A stretch of 64,000 bases of DNA from Anderseniella sp963700895 (GTDB lineage: Bacteria; Pseudomonadota; Alphaproteobacteria; Rhizobiales; Aestuariivirgaceae), in the NCBI GenBank assembly GCA_963700895.1, contig CAVOZI010000004.1:1-64000 (forward strand), written 5' to 3'. The position numbers were made by a program, and so were the translations under genes. This document shows positions 27,631 through 36,764 of the stretch, one piece after another; the first letter of the stretch is position 1; each line of letters opens with the position of its first letter. The notes under the pieces are model-generated. The model was not told where the DNA came from. It saw only the letters and a list, made by a program, of their open reading frames with translations, and ran no database searches.

Positions 27631-28276
27631 AGAGGTTGAGCCAGCTGTCAGGCGCGCCGGACGTGCGGTAGTTGACGCTGGCAATGCGGTTGACGCGCTT
27701 TGCAATCCCGTCCTGCTCGATGCGATCCAGCGCCTCCTCAAAGCCCATTTCCTGCCACACGCCTGCATTGACCGAGAAGGCAAACAGGGCGCCGGGTTTC
27801 AGCAGCCTGAACAGCTCGTGCAGGCAGCCCGGGCCAACGTGGCCATGGGTGAACGTGCCGGTACAGATCGCGGCGTCATAGCTGGCGCTGTCCAGGCCAA
27901 GCGGCCTGGTCAGGTCCGCCTCGATGAGATGGCGATAGATGCCCCGCTTGCCGGCGACCGAGAGCATGTCCGCCGAATAATCGAGGCCGTCGATGATGGT
28001 GAAACCATGCCGGGCAAGTTCAACACCGGCCAGTCCGGTGCCACAGCCCACGTCCAGTACGGCCCCGCCGCGGCCTGGTGCATGGTCCGCCAGCAGTTGC
28101 GACACCAGTGCGGGCGAAACGTAGCCAAGCCCGTCCAGCATGGTTTTGTCGTAGGTCTCGGCCCAGTCGCGGTAGAGCGCGTGGGTATCTTCGTCTGTCC
28201 TGAGCAAATAGGCGCGTTCGAGCAGTTCGGCAGCCTTGCCATCGACGCTGGGAGGTATTCTGCTGGAACCGGACAT
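27617..28276 (-). CDS. SAM-dependent methyltransferase, first of a tandem pair
   Basis: 219 residues from ATG 28276. ALYRDWAETYDKTMLDG, motif I LDVGCGTGLAGVEL, GLDYSADMLSVA and GTFTHGHVG align with its downstream neighbour. Class I fold, WBSCR27-like; substrate unknown. The 14-base overlap with the second copy implies coupled translation, consistent with a heteromeric or sequential pair, although that is inference. Confidence 0.88.
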   Translation of the reverse strand: MSGSSRIPPSVDGKAAELLERAYLLRTDEDTHALYRDWAETYDKTMLDGLGYVSPALVSQLLADHAPGRGGAVLDVGCGTGLAGVELARHGFTIIDGLDYSADMLSVAGKRGIYRHLIEADLTRPLGLDSASYDAAICTGTFTHGHVGPGCLHELFRLLKPGALFAFSVNAGVWQEMGFEEALDRIEQDGIAKRVNRIASVNYRTSGAPDSWLNLYERR

Positions 28277-28338
28277 GGCAGCAGTGTATCGCAACCTCAG
28301 GCATTGGCAATGGCAGCACGAGGTGAAAGCGTTCGGGA

Positions 28339-29274
28339 ATGGTCGAGGTCTTCAACACGGTTGCGCCGGTGTTCGTGCTGATCCTGCTCGGCTTTGGGGC
28401 GGGCAAGGCGGGCTGGTTCGTCGAAGGGTCGGCGCGGGGGCTGTCGATGTTCGTGTTCTCGTTTGCCGTGCCGGCGCTGCTGTTCAAGGCCATGGTGTCT
28501 TTCGGTTTGACGCCTTCGCCGCCATGGAAACTGTGGGCGGCCTTCTTTGGAGCCGTCATCTTCGTCTGGGTTCTGGCGATTGGTCTGGCGCGCAAGGTGC
28601 CCGGGCTGTCCGGCGCGGGCGGTGCGTCCGCCGCACTTGGGGCGGGGTTCGGCAATACGGTGATGCTGGGATTGCCGCTTGGCGTGGCCCACTTCGGCGA
28701 AGCTGCGTTGCTGCCCATGGCGCTCATCCTGTCCATCCACCTGCCGCTGCAGTGGCTGGCGGCCACAGTGCTGGCGCAGGCGGCAGGGGCCGGCAAGTCA
28801 GGTGGCGCGGTGCAACTGGCGCAAGCCCTTGCGCGCGACATCGCCGCCAATCCGATCGTTCTGGCGCTGCTGGCGGGCACGGCATGGAACTTCACCGGGC
28901 TGGGGCTTGCGCCAGTACCGGCGAAGGTGATCTCGCTGCTGGGTGATGCAGCAGTGCCGGCGGCGCTGTTTGCGCTGGGTTTGTCCGTTTCGAAGTTTGG
29001 CATCGGCGGCAACCGGCAGGCGGTGGCCGTGCTGCTCATGCTGAAGCTGGCGGTGATGCCAGCGGTGGCGGCAGTGCTGGCGCATCAGGTGTTTGCGTTG
29101 CCGCCTGTTGAGGCTGGTATCGTCATCCTGTTTGCAGCGCTGCCGGCGGGGGCCAATGCCTTCATCTTTGCCGAGCGCCAGAGAGTGGGCGAGGCGGCAG
29201 TCTCGGGCGCCATTGCGGCAGGCACGGCGCTGTCCGTGATCAGTCTTTCGGTGGTGTTGACGCTGCTGGGTTAG
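28339..29274 (+). CDS. AEC-family transporter
   Basis: 311 residues with about ten membrane helices in two halves. The first half has PVFVLILLGFGAGKAGWF and SFAVPALLFKAM, and the second has AVPAALFALGLSV and ALPAGANAFIFAE, as in the auxin efflux carrier family. Bacterial members carry malate, malonate or other organic acids. The substrate is not evident. Single gene, convergent with gluQ. Confidence 0.88.
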   Translation: MVEVFNTVAPVFVLILLGFGAGKAGWFVEGSARGLSMFVFSFAVPALLFKAMVSFGLTPSPPWKLWAAFFGAVIFVWVLAIGLARKVPGLSGAGGASAALGAGFGNTVMLGLPLGVAHFGEAALLPMALILSIHLPLQWLAATVLAQAAGAGKSGGAVQLAQALARDIAANPIVLALLAGTAWNFTGLGLAPVPAKVISLLGDAAVPAALFALGLSVSKFGIGGNRQAVAVLLMLKLAVMPAVAAVLAHQVFALPPVEAGIVILFAALPAGANAFIFAERQRVGEAAVSGAIAAGTALSVISLSVVLTLLG

Positions 29275-29281
29275 GGGTGCT

Positions 29282-30130
29282 TTAGAAGCCGAACTCCTGG
29301 CGGATTTCCTCTGTGGTCACGCCGGCGTCGCGCAACGATGCAAGCGAACGGTCGCCTGCGCTCTTGGACAGCTTGCGCCCGGTCTCGTCCGGGATCAGTC
29401 CATGGTGGATGTAAACGGGTTGTGGCAGGTCGAGGATCGACTGCAGCACCCGGTGCACGGACGTGGCGTAGAAGAGGTCCTGTCCGCGCGTCACATGGGT
29501 GATGCCCTGCAGCGCATCATCGTGCACCACGGCGATGTGGTAGCTGGTGCCGATGTCCTTGCGGGCCAGCACCACATCGCCCCAGGCTTTCGGATTGCAG
29601 GCAACGAGGCCGGTTTCGCCGCCAGGACCGATGCCCTGTTCGCGGAAGGTCAGGTTGCTGCCAGCCGCGACAATGGCCTTCGCCATGTCCAGCCTTAGCG
29701 CATAGGGCTCGCCCGCGGTCATGCGGCGCTGGCGCTCCCATGACGTCATCAGCCGGCAGAAACCCGGATAGACGGGGGCACCATCGGGGTCATGTGGGCC
29801 ATCTGCCGTGCTCAGTTTCGCCCGGGTGCAGAAACACGGATAGAGCAGGCGCAACCGCTCCAGACGGTCGATGAAGGTGATGTATTCGTGCAGGTGCTTC
29901 GACTGGCGGCGCACTGGCTCGGGCCAGGACAGGCCAAGCCAGGCGAGGTCCCCGAAGATGCCATCGACGTACTCCTGCTTGCAGCGGAAGGTGTCGATGT
30001 CCTCGATGCGCAGCATGAACAGGCCGTCATGGCGGCGCGCCTCGCGTTCGGTGAACAGCGCCGAGTAGGCATGGCCAAGATGGAGCCTGCCGTCGGGGCT
30101 GGGAGCAAACCTGAACTTGCGTGTTGCCAT
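29282..30130 (-). CDS. gluQ: Glutamyl-Q tRNA(Asp) synthetase
   Basis: 282 residues. A shortened glutamyl-tRNA synthetase lacking the anticodon-binding half; it attaches glutamate to queuosine in tRNA-Asp. RFAPSPDGRLHLGHAYSAL contains the HIGH equivalent, RIEDIDTFRC is conserved, and RKLSKS is the second class I motif. The zinc site is partial: CFCTR and a later YPGFCR give three or four possible ligands. Separate from other translation genes. Confidence 0.95.
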   Translation of the reverse strand: MATRKFRFAPSPDGRLHLGHAYSALFTEREARRHDGLFMLRIEDIDTFRCKQEYVDGIFGDLAWLGLSWPEPVRRQSKHLHEYITFIDRLERLRLLYPCFCTRAKLSTADGPHDPDGAPVYPGFCRLMTSWERQRRMTAGEPYALRLDMAKAIVAAGSNLTFREQGIGPGGETGLVACNPKAWGDVVLARKDIGTSYHIAVVHDDALQGITHVTRGQDLFYATSVHRVLQSILDLPQPVYIHHGLIPDETGRKLSKSAGDRSLASLRDAGVTTEEIRQEFGF

Positions 30131-30187
30131 GGTGTGGATGCGTTGTGCCGGTTGCCGGGTCCGGATGGCCCGTTATAGTCGGCTTTC

Positions 30188-30844
30188 ATGCAGGCAAACG
30201 GATTTGCAATCAACACGCGGGATGAACTGGAGCAGGCGGCAGTCTCGCTGATCAGGCTGGATGAACGCTTTGGCGTGTTGCAGGCGCGCAACGGGCTGCC
30301 CCGGTTGCGAACCCGGCCTGGTGGGCTCGAAGGGCTAGCCTGGATCGTTACGGGGCAGTTGATCTCTGCGCGTGCCGCAGAGGCGATCTGGCAGCGGGTC
30401 AGTGCGGCGCTGGCGCCGTTCGACGCCTGCCGGATTGCAGATCTTGATGTTGATGAGGTGGCAGCGCTTGGCCTGACGCGGGCGAAGGCGCTAGCGGTCA
30501 TCGATGCGGCAGTGGCGGTGCGGGACGGCGCGTTCAGCTTTGCCGCGCTCGAAACGATGGATGATGTGCAGGCGGCGCGCAGGCTTACCAGCCTGCGCGG
30601 CATCGGGCGGTGGAGTGCCGACATCTACCTGATGACCTGTCTTGGCCGCCCGGATGCATGGCCCGCCGGTGATCTGGCGGTGCGGGTAGGCGTACAGGAG
30701 TTTCTCGGTCTGCCGTCGTTGCCGGCCATCGCTGCGATGGACGGGCTGGCTGAAGCCTGGCGGCCATGGCGTGCGGTGGCGGCGCGGTTCCTCTGGGATC
30801 ACTACGTTGAAACACGGTTGAAAAGCAGTGGTGAAGCGGGTTGA
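30188..30844 (+). CDS. DNA-3-methyladenine glycosylase (AlkA-type, HhH-GPD)
   Basis: 218 residues. A base-excision glycosylase for alkylated purines. GLAWIVTGQLISARAAEAIW begins the HhH-GPD core, LTSLRGIGRWSADIYLM is the helix-hairpin-helix, and the catalytic Asp lies in AWPAGDLAVRVG. The amino-terminal TATA-like domain of E. coli AlkA is missing, as in the short eukaryotic and alphaproteobacterial forms. It is divergent from gluQ with a 57-base spacer. Confidence 0.92.
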   Translation: MQANGFAINTRDELEQAAVSLIRLDERFGVLQARNGLPRLRTRPGGLEGLAWIVTGQLISARAAEAIWQRVSAALAPFDACRIADLDVDEVAALGLTRAKALAVIDAAVAVRDGAFSFAALETMDDVQAARRLTSLRGIGRWSADIYLMTCLGRPDAWPAGDLAVRVGVQEFLGLPSLPAIAAMDGLAEAWRPWRAVAARFLWDHYVETRLKSSGEAG

Positions 30845-30954
30845 ATCCAGATGAATCCGCGTCATGAATTCGGGCCTTCACACGGTCGTCGCACAAGATA
30901 TAGTAAACGACCAATGCCGTTCGAATTCGCTCCAACCGAATCAGAGGAAGGAAC

Positions 30955-31515
30955 GTGCTGCACGCAAACGTCGCGCCGGAGAGTTGTCCGGCCCTCGTCC
31001 TGAATGCCGACTACCGGCCGCTCAGCTATTACCCGCTGTCCCTGTGGTGCTGGCAGGATGTGGTCAAGGCGGTTTTTCTCGACCGGGTAGATATCGTGTC
31101 GGAATACGACACGATGGTGCGCTCACCGAGCTTCGAGTTCCGGCTGCCGTCGGTGGTCAGTCTGAAGACCTACGTCAAGCCGGCGCGCCACCCGGCGTTC
31201 ACCCGTTTCAATGTTTTCCTGCGGGATCGCTTCACCTGCCAGTATTGCGGGCATGGCGAGGAGCTGACGTTTGATCACCTGATTCCGCGCTCGAAGGGCG
31301 GTCAAACGACGTGGGAGAATGTCGTCACGGCGTGCAGCCCTTGCAACCTGCGCAAGGCCAACAAGCTGCCGAGAGACTGCGGCATGCATCCTGCACACCT
31401 GCCCGAACGGCCGACGGTGCACGAACTGCATGCCAACGGGCGGCATTTTCCGCCCAACTACCTGCATGAAAGCTGGCAGGATTATCTTTACTGGGATACA
31501 GAGCTCGATCCGTAA
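30955..31515 (+). CDS. HNH endonuclease family protein
   Basis: 186 residues from a GTG preceded by AGAGGAAGGA. The N-terminal 85 residues (LNADYRPLSYYPLSLWCW) are typical of the chromosomal HNH family with that start, and the nuclease core is CQYCG, then DHLIPRSKGG, then the ENVVTACSPCN zinc pair. This family is conserved in many bacteria outside mobile elements, and its role is unknown. It overlaps the convergent dsbB by 28 bases. Confidence 0.93.
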   Translation: MLHANVAPESCPALVLNADYRPLSYYPLSLWCWQDVVKAVFLDRVDIVSEYDTMVRSPSFEFRLPSVVSLKTYVKPARHPAFTRFNVFLRDRFTCQYCGHGEELTFDHLIPRSKGGQTTWENVVTACSPCNLRKANKLPRDCGMHPAHLPERPTVHELHANGRHFPPNYLHESWQDYLYWDTELDP

Positions 31516-32003
31516 GCGTAGGTGCGCCGGGCGCCGGACAGGGCAAGACCGGCCAGCAACAGCGAAAACACCACGTTCCAGCCGGCAAACGACAGGCCAA
31601 GGAACCGCCACTGCGCGTCTGAACAGTTGATGACGCGGGCCTTGCTCAGGTCCGGCAGGCCGCCGGACAGACCGGCTCCGGAAGAGCACGCGTCAGGGCC
31701 TGCCCACCAAGCCCATTCGACGCCGGAGTGATAGACGCCCAGACCGGCATTCAGCAGCATCGCCGCCATGACCGCGAGGAAGCCCCAGCGCACCACGTCG
31801 ATATCGGCGATGCCGCTCCACATGCGCAGACAGATAAGGGCGAGGATGGGGAGCGAGAAGTAATAGGCCCAGCGTTGCTGCAGGCAAAGCGGGCAAGGAT
31901 CGTACCCGCCGATCAACTCAAAGCCCCAGGCGCCTGTTATGGTGGCTGCGGCCAGCGCAAAGGTGAATGCGGCAATGCGGGTTATGGATGCTCGAGAGAC
32001 CAT
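31488..32003 (-). CDS. dsbB: DsbB-type disulfide oxidoreductase
   Basis: 171 residues with four membrane helices. Cys37 and Cys40 (CPLC) face the periplasm after helix 1, and Cys106 and Cys127 sit in the second periplasmic loop, the arrangement by which DsbB passes electrons from DsbA to quinone. Shorter than E. coli DsbB only in the tail. No dsbA is in the window. Convergent overlap with the HNH gene. Confidence 0.9.
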   Translation of the reverse strand: MVSRASITRIAAFTFALAAATITGAWGFELIGGYDPCPLCLQQRWAYYFSLPILALICLRMWSGIADIDVVRWGFLAVMAAMLLNAGLGVYHSGVEWAWWAGPDACSSGAGLSGGLPDLSKARVINCSDAQWRFLGLSFAGWNVVFSLLLAGLALSGARRTYAYGSSSVSQ

Positions 32004-32019
32004 GCTGTTACGTTAGTAC

Positions 32020-32601
32020 TCAGAACAGGTATTTCACGGCGGCGAATCCGCCCACCAAGGCGAGACCGGCAGCCAGCGTGAGCCAGCCCAGATACTTCTC
32101 GATGAAGAGCCTCATCGGGTCCCCCAGCCACCACAACAGGCCACAAACCATGTAGAATCGCATGCCGCGCGACACCACGGAGGCTGCGATGAAGATGGCC
32201 AGCGACATCTCGGTCACACCGCTCATCAGCGTTATCACTTTGTAGGGAAACGGCGTCAGACCGGCAAAGAACACGATGGGAAGTCCCCATTCGTTGAACT
32301 TGTCCTGGAAGTCGACGAACTTCGCTCCCAGATTGTAAACATCGAGGATCCACTGGCCAACCGTGTCGAACAGGAACATGCCGATTGCGTATCCGGCGAT
32401 GCCGCCCAGCACCGAGGCGATGGTGCAGATCGTGGCGTAGCGCCAGGCGCGTTCCGGCCTGGCCAGCGTCATCGGCACCAGCATGGCGTCAGGAGGAATC
32501 GGGAAGATTGAACTTTCGATGAAAGACACGAATGCCAGGTACCACTGCGCATGGCGGTGGCCGGCCAATCTCATCACCCAGTCATAGACGGATCTCAGCA
32601 T
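32020..32601 (-). CDS. YqaA/DedA-like (VTT/SNARE-associated) membrane protein
   Basis: 193 residues from ATG 32601; a GTG upstream is possible. Contains FIESSIFPIPPDAMLVPM, GGIAGYAIGMFLFDTVG, GLTPFPYKVITLMSGV and a terminal membrane helix, the signature of the YqaA branch of DedA proteins. DedA proteins are needed for membrane potential and lipid flipping; the exact role of this branch is unknown. It ends 16 bases after the dsbB start region on the same strand, so it is the upstream gene of a dsbB pair. Confidence 0.9.
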   Translation of the reverse strand: MLRSVYDWVMRLAGHRHAQWYLAFVSFIESSIFPIPPDAMLVPMTLARPERAWRYATICTIASVLGGIAGYAIGMFLFDTVGQWILDVYNLGAKFVDFQDKFNEWGLPIVFFAGLTPFPYKVITLMSGVTEMSLAIFIAASVVSRGMRFYMVCGLLWWLGDPMRLFIEKYLGWLTLAAGLALVGGFAAVKYLF

Positions 32602-32719
32602 GGGCAATGCCAATACGCGCACGCGGGTGATTTGTCCATCACGGCAAGATGGCCTGAGGTGCGGCCTGTTTGCAGTTGACGGGTGCGTTGCGGGGCCTAT
32701 GATCCGGCGCGTTTTGAGT

Positions 32720-32806
32720 GCCCCTGTGGCGGAACTGGTAGACGCGGCAGACTCAAAATCTGTTGCCCGCAAGGGCGTGCTGGTTCGATTCCGGCCAGGG
32801 GCACCA
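32720..32806 (+). tRNA. tRNA-Leu (CAA anticodon)
   Basis: An 87-base class II tRNA. Acceptor GCCCCTG pairs with CAGGGGC, and CCA is encoded. The D arm GGCGGAACTGGTAGACGC, the anticodon loop CTCAAAA with anticodon CAA for UUG codons, a long variable arm (TGCCCGCAAGGGCG) and T arm GGTTCGATTCC are all visible. The flanks 32602-32719 and 32807-32986 hold no gene that I can support. Confidence 0.96.
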
Positions 32807-32986
32807 GTTTTCCTTTGACAGACCCGCTTGAATCCGGCGCGTGGCCGTATCTTGCGCCATGCCGGGAGCCATGGCATGCGCGGTGAAGCAAGTTGACGCT
32901 GCAGGCTGGCATTGATCCGGAGGTGTCCGCAATGGTAGGCATGGGCGTTCTGTCCGGGGGCAACAGGCAGAAGACTGGAGTTGATC

Positions 32987-34276
32987 TTGCAACGCGATAA
33001 CCTGCTCAAAGCCCCTTCCAGCCTTGTGCTGATGCTGGCCGTGCTGTTGTTGGTGATGCCGCTTGGTGGTGCAGTGGCACGTGCAGACAATCCGGTTCTC
33101 GTTTTCGACGCCGCCGACGGCAAGGTGATTGTGGCGCAGGATGCCGGCAAGCCCTGGTACCCGGCTTCGCTGACCAAGATCGTCACCGCTTATGTAGTGT
33201 TCGACGCCATCGAACAGGGCAAGCTTTCGCTGAACACCAAGCTGACCGTGAGCAAGACGTCCTCCGCGCCGCCGCCGAGCAAGATCGGATTCAAGCCCGG
33301 CACACAGGTCAGCGTCGATTTCGCGCTGGAGGCGTTGCTGGCCTATTCGGCCAATGACATGGCGGCGCTGCTGGCCGAAGGCGTGGGCGGGTCACAGGAA
33401 AACTTTGCCCGGCTGATGAACGCAACTGCCCGCAAGCTGGGCATGACCGGTTCGCATTTCGTCAATCCGCACGGCCTTTACGACCCGCAGCAAATCACCA
33501 CTGCGCGCGACATGGGGCTTGTGACCTATGCCCTCCTCAAGCGGTTTCCACAGGCGCGAAAGTACTATTCTGCGCCGTTCGTGCGGGTCGGCAAGAAGCA
33601 GCTGCGCAACCGCAACTACCTTTTGAGGATATGGGACAAGGCTGATGGCCTGAAGACCGGCTTCATCTGTCCTTCCGGGTTCAACCTGGTGGCTACGGCC
33701 AATGTCAACGGACGGCGGCTGGTGTCGGTACTGTTGGGCACGCGCAGCGGCAAGGCGCGGGCGCACAAGGCAAAGGTGGTAATGGAGAACGCCGCCGGTT
33801 TCGGCGGATCGATGACCGTTTCCGCGTTGAACAACGAAAGCGGCAAGCCGCCAAACCTGCGGCAGCAGGTCTGCGGAGGAAAAGGCCTGCGCATGGTCGA
33901 AGCCGGTCAGTTCAATGGCTGGGGCGCCACCTTCGGGAAGTTCGAAAGCGCAGCGGAAGCCGAAGCGGTCATCAGCGGCATCGAGGCGGTGCGCGGCCAG
34001 ACCATGCAAAACGCTTCATCCGGTGTGGTCAGGGTGCCGTTCACCAAGGACTTCGTGCCGGTTTCGTTCAACATGTCCCAGTCGGCAAGTGTATCCTTGT
34101 GTCAGCAGGTGCAGGCGGCAGGCGGTTCGTGCGACGTGATATCGCCAGCAACGTTCGCCTCGTTCGCCAACCTGGCGGGACGGGAAAAGTCGAAAGGCGC
34201 CGCGCAACCGCAACCGCAGCCGCAACCTGCAACGACTTCAAAGCAGCAACGAAGAACCAACGCTGACAAGAAATAG
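32987..34276 (+). CDS. D-alanyl-D-alanine carboxypeptidase (penicillin-binding protein, DacA/C type)
   Basis: 429 residues. The TTG at 32987 has GGAG six bases upstream; a TTG at 32981 is too close to that site. A signal peptide covers about residues 8-33 (ending ARAD). The serine peptidase motifs are Ser61-x-x-Lys64 (SLTK), SAN at 121-123 and KTG at 223-225. The C-terminal 150 residues are SPOR-like, then a PQ-rich repeat (QPQPQPQP) and a basic tail. It trims pentapeptides in the periplasm. Unlike classical DacA there is no obvious membrane-anchoring helix at the end. Confidence 0.9.
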   Translation: MQRDNLLKAPSSLVLMLAVLLLVMPLGGAVARADNPVLVFDAADGKVIVAQDAGKPWYPASLTKIVTAYVVFDAIEQGKLSLNTKLTVSKTSSAPPPSKIGFKPGTQVSVDFALEALLAYSANDMAALLAEGVGGSQENFARLMNATARKLGMTGSHFVNPHGLYDPQQITTARDMGLVTYALLKRFPQARKYYSAPFVRVGKKQLRNRNYLLRIWDKADGLKTGFICPSGFNLVATANVNGRRLVSVLLGTRSGKARAHKAKVVMENAAGFGGSMTVSALNNESGKPPNLRQQVCGGKGLRMVEAGQFNGWGATFGKFESAAEAEAVISGIEAVRGQTMQNASSGVVRVPFTKDFVPVSFNMSQSASVSLCQQVQAAGGSCDVISPATFASFANLAGREKSKGAAQPQPQPQPATTSKQQRRTNADKK

Positions 34277-34318
34277 CGCGCCAGCTGCAAGCCTGGCTGC
34301 CGGGGGGATGGCGTGCAC

Positions 34319-35245
34319 ATGACGGACATGGCCAGGGGTATCCTGTTTGCGCTTGCCGCCGGGCTCGTGTACGGGCTCGCGCCGCCGTTCACGCGGCTGG
34401 CCTTCGTCAACGGCGTCCCGGCGATGGAAACAGCCTTCTGGAGAATCTGCGCGCTGGTGCTGCTTGCCGGAGTCATTGCCGTCATCATGGGCAGACGGAT
34501 ATCGGTTCCGCGACCGGCGAGGTTGCCGCTCTTGCTGATGATCCTGTCTACTTCGGCCATATCGGCAGGCTACCTTGGCGCGGTGCAGTTCATCCCGGTG
34601 CCGCTAACGGTCATCATATTCTACACCTTTCCGATCCTGATCCTGCTCACGGCACCCGTCATCGAAGGTCACCGGCTGGCGATTTCGCAAGTGTTGATAG
34701 GGTTCGTGGCGTTTGCCGGCTTGCTGATCGCCATCGGGCCGGGTGGCGGCGGCGCGGACTGGCGCGGGATCGGGCTTGCAGGGATGGCAGCGGCTGGCGC
34801 CGTCATGCAGACCTTCGTGGCCCGTCCGCTGACCTCGCAGATGAACATGCTGCACCTCGGCCTGTTGACCCATCTGGCCGTCATGCCAATCATGGCCGCG
34901 GTGATCATGCTGGCGGGTGGAGAGTTCCGCACCCTGCTGGATCCATCCACCATTGCCCTGACTGGCGTGGCCGCGCTTTCTGTCGTCGCCATGTCCTATT
35001 GTGCCGGTTTCTCCTTCCAGATGCTGGCGCTGCGCTCGGCGCCGGCATCGGTGGTGGCGCCCTATTTCAACATCGAGCCGTTGACCTCGGTGGCGGTGGC
35101 GGCGCTGATCCTTGCCGAACCGCCAACGGCGCGTGAAATGGCCGGTGGCGCGCTGGTGCTGGCAGCGTTGATTGCCGCCGGGCTTGCCCGAACCCCCCGG
35201 CCCGGGCAAAACTTGCCACCTACCCGAGAACAGATCAGCGAGTGA
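34319..35245 (+). CDS. EamA-family (DMT) transporter
   Basis: 308 residues from ATG 34319 (a GTG at 34313 is an alternative). Ten membrane helices in two EamA repeats: FALAAGLVYGLAPPFTRLAF and, in the second half, GIGLAGMAAAGAVMQTFVARPL. Substrate unknown. Followed three bases later by the CobW gene, possibly co-transcribed. Confidence 0.87.
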   Translation: MTDMARGILFALAAGLVYGLAPPFTRLAFVNGVPAMETAFWRICALVLLAGVIAVIMGRRISVPRPARLPLLLMILSTSAISAGYLGAVQFIPVPLTVIIFYTFPILILLTAPVIEGHRLAISQVLIGFVAFAGLLIAIGPGGGGADWRGIGLAGMAAAGAVMQTFVARPLTSQMNMLHLGLLTHLAVMPIMAAVIMLAGGEFRTLLDPSTIALTGVAALSVVAMSYCAGFSFQMLALRSAPASVVAPYFNIEPLTSVAVAALILAEPPTAREMAGGALVLAALIAAGLARTPRPGQNLPPTREQISE

Positions 35246-35248
35246 CCA

Positions 35249-36391
35249 ATGCCCCAACCGCTTCCCGTTTCAGTGCTCACCGGTTTTCTCGGGGCCGGCA
35301 AGACCACGTTGCTCAACGCGCTGCTGAAAGACACCGCGCTCGCCAACGCGGCGGTGATCATCAACGAATTTGGCGAGATCGGCCTCGATCACCTGCTGGT
35401 GGAAACAACCGATGGTAACGTGTTCGAAATGTCGTCGGGCTGCCTGTGCTGCACCATTCGCGGCGACCTGGTGGATACGCTTGAAGACCTGGCGGCGCGG
35501 CGCGAGGCCGGCAGCATCAAGGCGTTTGACCGGGTGATCATCGAGACTACCGGCCTGGCGGACCCTGCGCCGGTACTGCAGACGTTGCTTGGTCATCCTA
35601 GCCTGCTGGCGCGCTACCGGCTCGAGAACGTGGTGACCGTGGTGGACAGCGTCAACGGGCTGTCGACGCTCGATGCCCACAAGGAGGCTGTCAACCAGGT
35701 GGCGATGTCAGACCGGGTGGTGCTGACAAAGACCGATCTTCTGCATGGCATCAAGGGCGAGGACATGCTGCACGCCATCATTGCGCGGGTGCGCAAGCTG
35801 GCGCCGGCGGCCCGCATTCTCAGCACGCACCGCGGCGAGGCCACGGCGGCGCGGCTGTTCGATCTCGATGGCACGCAGGATCATCCGGGGCGGGTCAGGC
35901 GCTGGCTGGCTGCGGATGCATTCGATGCCCCGCTGCGGGCGGGCCGGCGGCGGTCGCGCCGGGCCGGGTCTGGCGATAGCCAGGACAAGGGGCATGTGCC
36001 TGACCATGCCCATGATGTAAACCGGCACGACGACCATATCAGCTCGTTTTCGGTGGCAACCGATCACGCCATCGGCAGGATGCAGCTGGAACTGTTCCTG
36101 GAGCTGCTGCAGAGCTATCACGGGCCGAACCTGCTGCGCATGAAGGGGATCGTGAAGATGCAGGACGATCCTGACCGGCCGATGGTGCTGCACGGCGTCC
36201 AGCACGTGTTGCATCCGCCGGTGCGGCTGGAGCGCTGGCCGGACGATGACCACCGTACCCGGCTGGTGTTCATCACCCGGGACATCGAGCGAGCAGAGCT
36301 TGAAAACCTGCTGAATGCCTTCACCGATCCGGTGACTGGCGGCGCGGAAGCCTATACCGACGACACGCTTTCACTGCGCCGCGGGGGGTGA
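35249..36391 (+). CDS. CobW/ZNG1-type metal GTPase
   Basis: 380 residues. G3E GTPase with Walker A GFLGAGKTT at about 12-20, INEFGEIGLD, the metal-binding GCLCCTIRGD at about 64-73, ETTGLADPAP and TKTDL. A charged, His-rich linker (HVPDHAHDVNRHDDH, about 250-266) precedes the CobW C-terminal domain. CobW proteins are zinc or cobalt metallochaperones. No cobalamin biosynthetic genes are close, so the metal and client are unclear. Note that B12-dependent Ecm and zinc enzymes occur in the window. Confidence 0.9.
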   Translation: MPQPLPVSVLTGFLGAGKTTLLNALLKDTALANAAVIINEFGEIGLDHLLVETTDGNVFEMSSGCLCCTIRGDLVDTLEDLAARREAGSIKAFDRVIIETTGLADPAPVLQTLLGHPSLLARYRLENVVTVVDSVNGLSTLDAHKEAVNQVAMSDRVVLTKTDLLHGIKGEDMLHAIIARVRKLAPAARILSTHRGEATAARLFDLDGTQDHPGRVRRWLAADAFDAPLRAGRRRSRRAGSGDSQDKGHVPDHAHDVNRHDDHISSFSVATDHAIGRMQLELFLELLQSYHGPNLLRMKGIVKMQDDPDRPMVLHGVQHVLHPPVRLERWPDDDHRTRLVFITRDIERAELENLLNAFTDPVTGGAEAYTDDTLSLRRGG

Positions 36392-36395
36392 GGTC

Positions 36396-36737
36396 ATGGA
36401 CGTGTATGGCTTGAAGAACTGCGACACCTGCCGCAAGGCGCTGAAATGGCTCGATGACAAGGGTATTGATTACCGCTTTCATGACATCAGGCAAGCTGGC
36501 CTGAGCGCAACGGACATTGCGGGCTGGGCTGCAAAGGCGGGCTGGGAGAGCTTGCTGAACCGGCGCGGCACCACCTGGCGCGGCTTGCCGGACGCGGAGC
36601 GAGAAGGGGTGGACGAGGTGCGCGCCGTCAGGCTGATGGCCGCCCATCCGGCGCTGATGAAGCGGCCGGTGTTCGTGCTGGATGGCGATGTGCTGGTGGG
36701 GTCTGATACCGCCGTTCAGGCGCGTCTGGCGCAGTGA
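36396..36737 (+). CDS. ArsC/Spx-family protein (YffB-like)
   Basis: 113 residues. Thioredoxin fold of the ArsC family: MDVYGLKNCDTCRKALKWLD with Cys9 and Cys12, then RRGTTWRGL and a late RPVFVLDGDVLVG. The CDTC active site and length match YffB rather than arsenate reductase. The role is unknown. It begins four bases after CobW and is probably in its operon. Confidence 0.88.
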   Translation: MDVYGLKNCDTCRKALKWLDDKGIDYRFHDIRQAGLSATDIAGWAAKAGWESLLNRRGTTWRGLPDAEREGVDEVRAVRLMAAHPALMKRPVFVLDGDVLVGSDTAVQARLAQ

Positions 36738-36764
36738 GGCAAGTTGTCCGGATATTCTGAAAGC

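Noticed and set aside
30955..31515. HNH endonuclease as a sign of a mobile element
   Set aside because: The protein belongs to a conserved chromosomal HNH family; no repeats, integrase or phage genes flank it.
32602..32986. tRNA-Leu as an integration site of an island
   Set aside because: No repeat of the tRNA 3' end and no integrase were seen near it; the neighbouring genes are ordinary.
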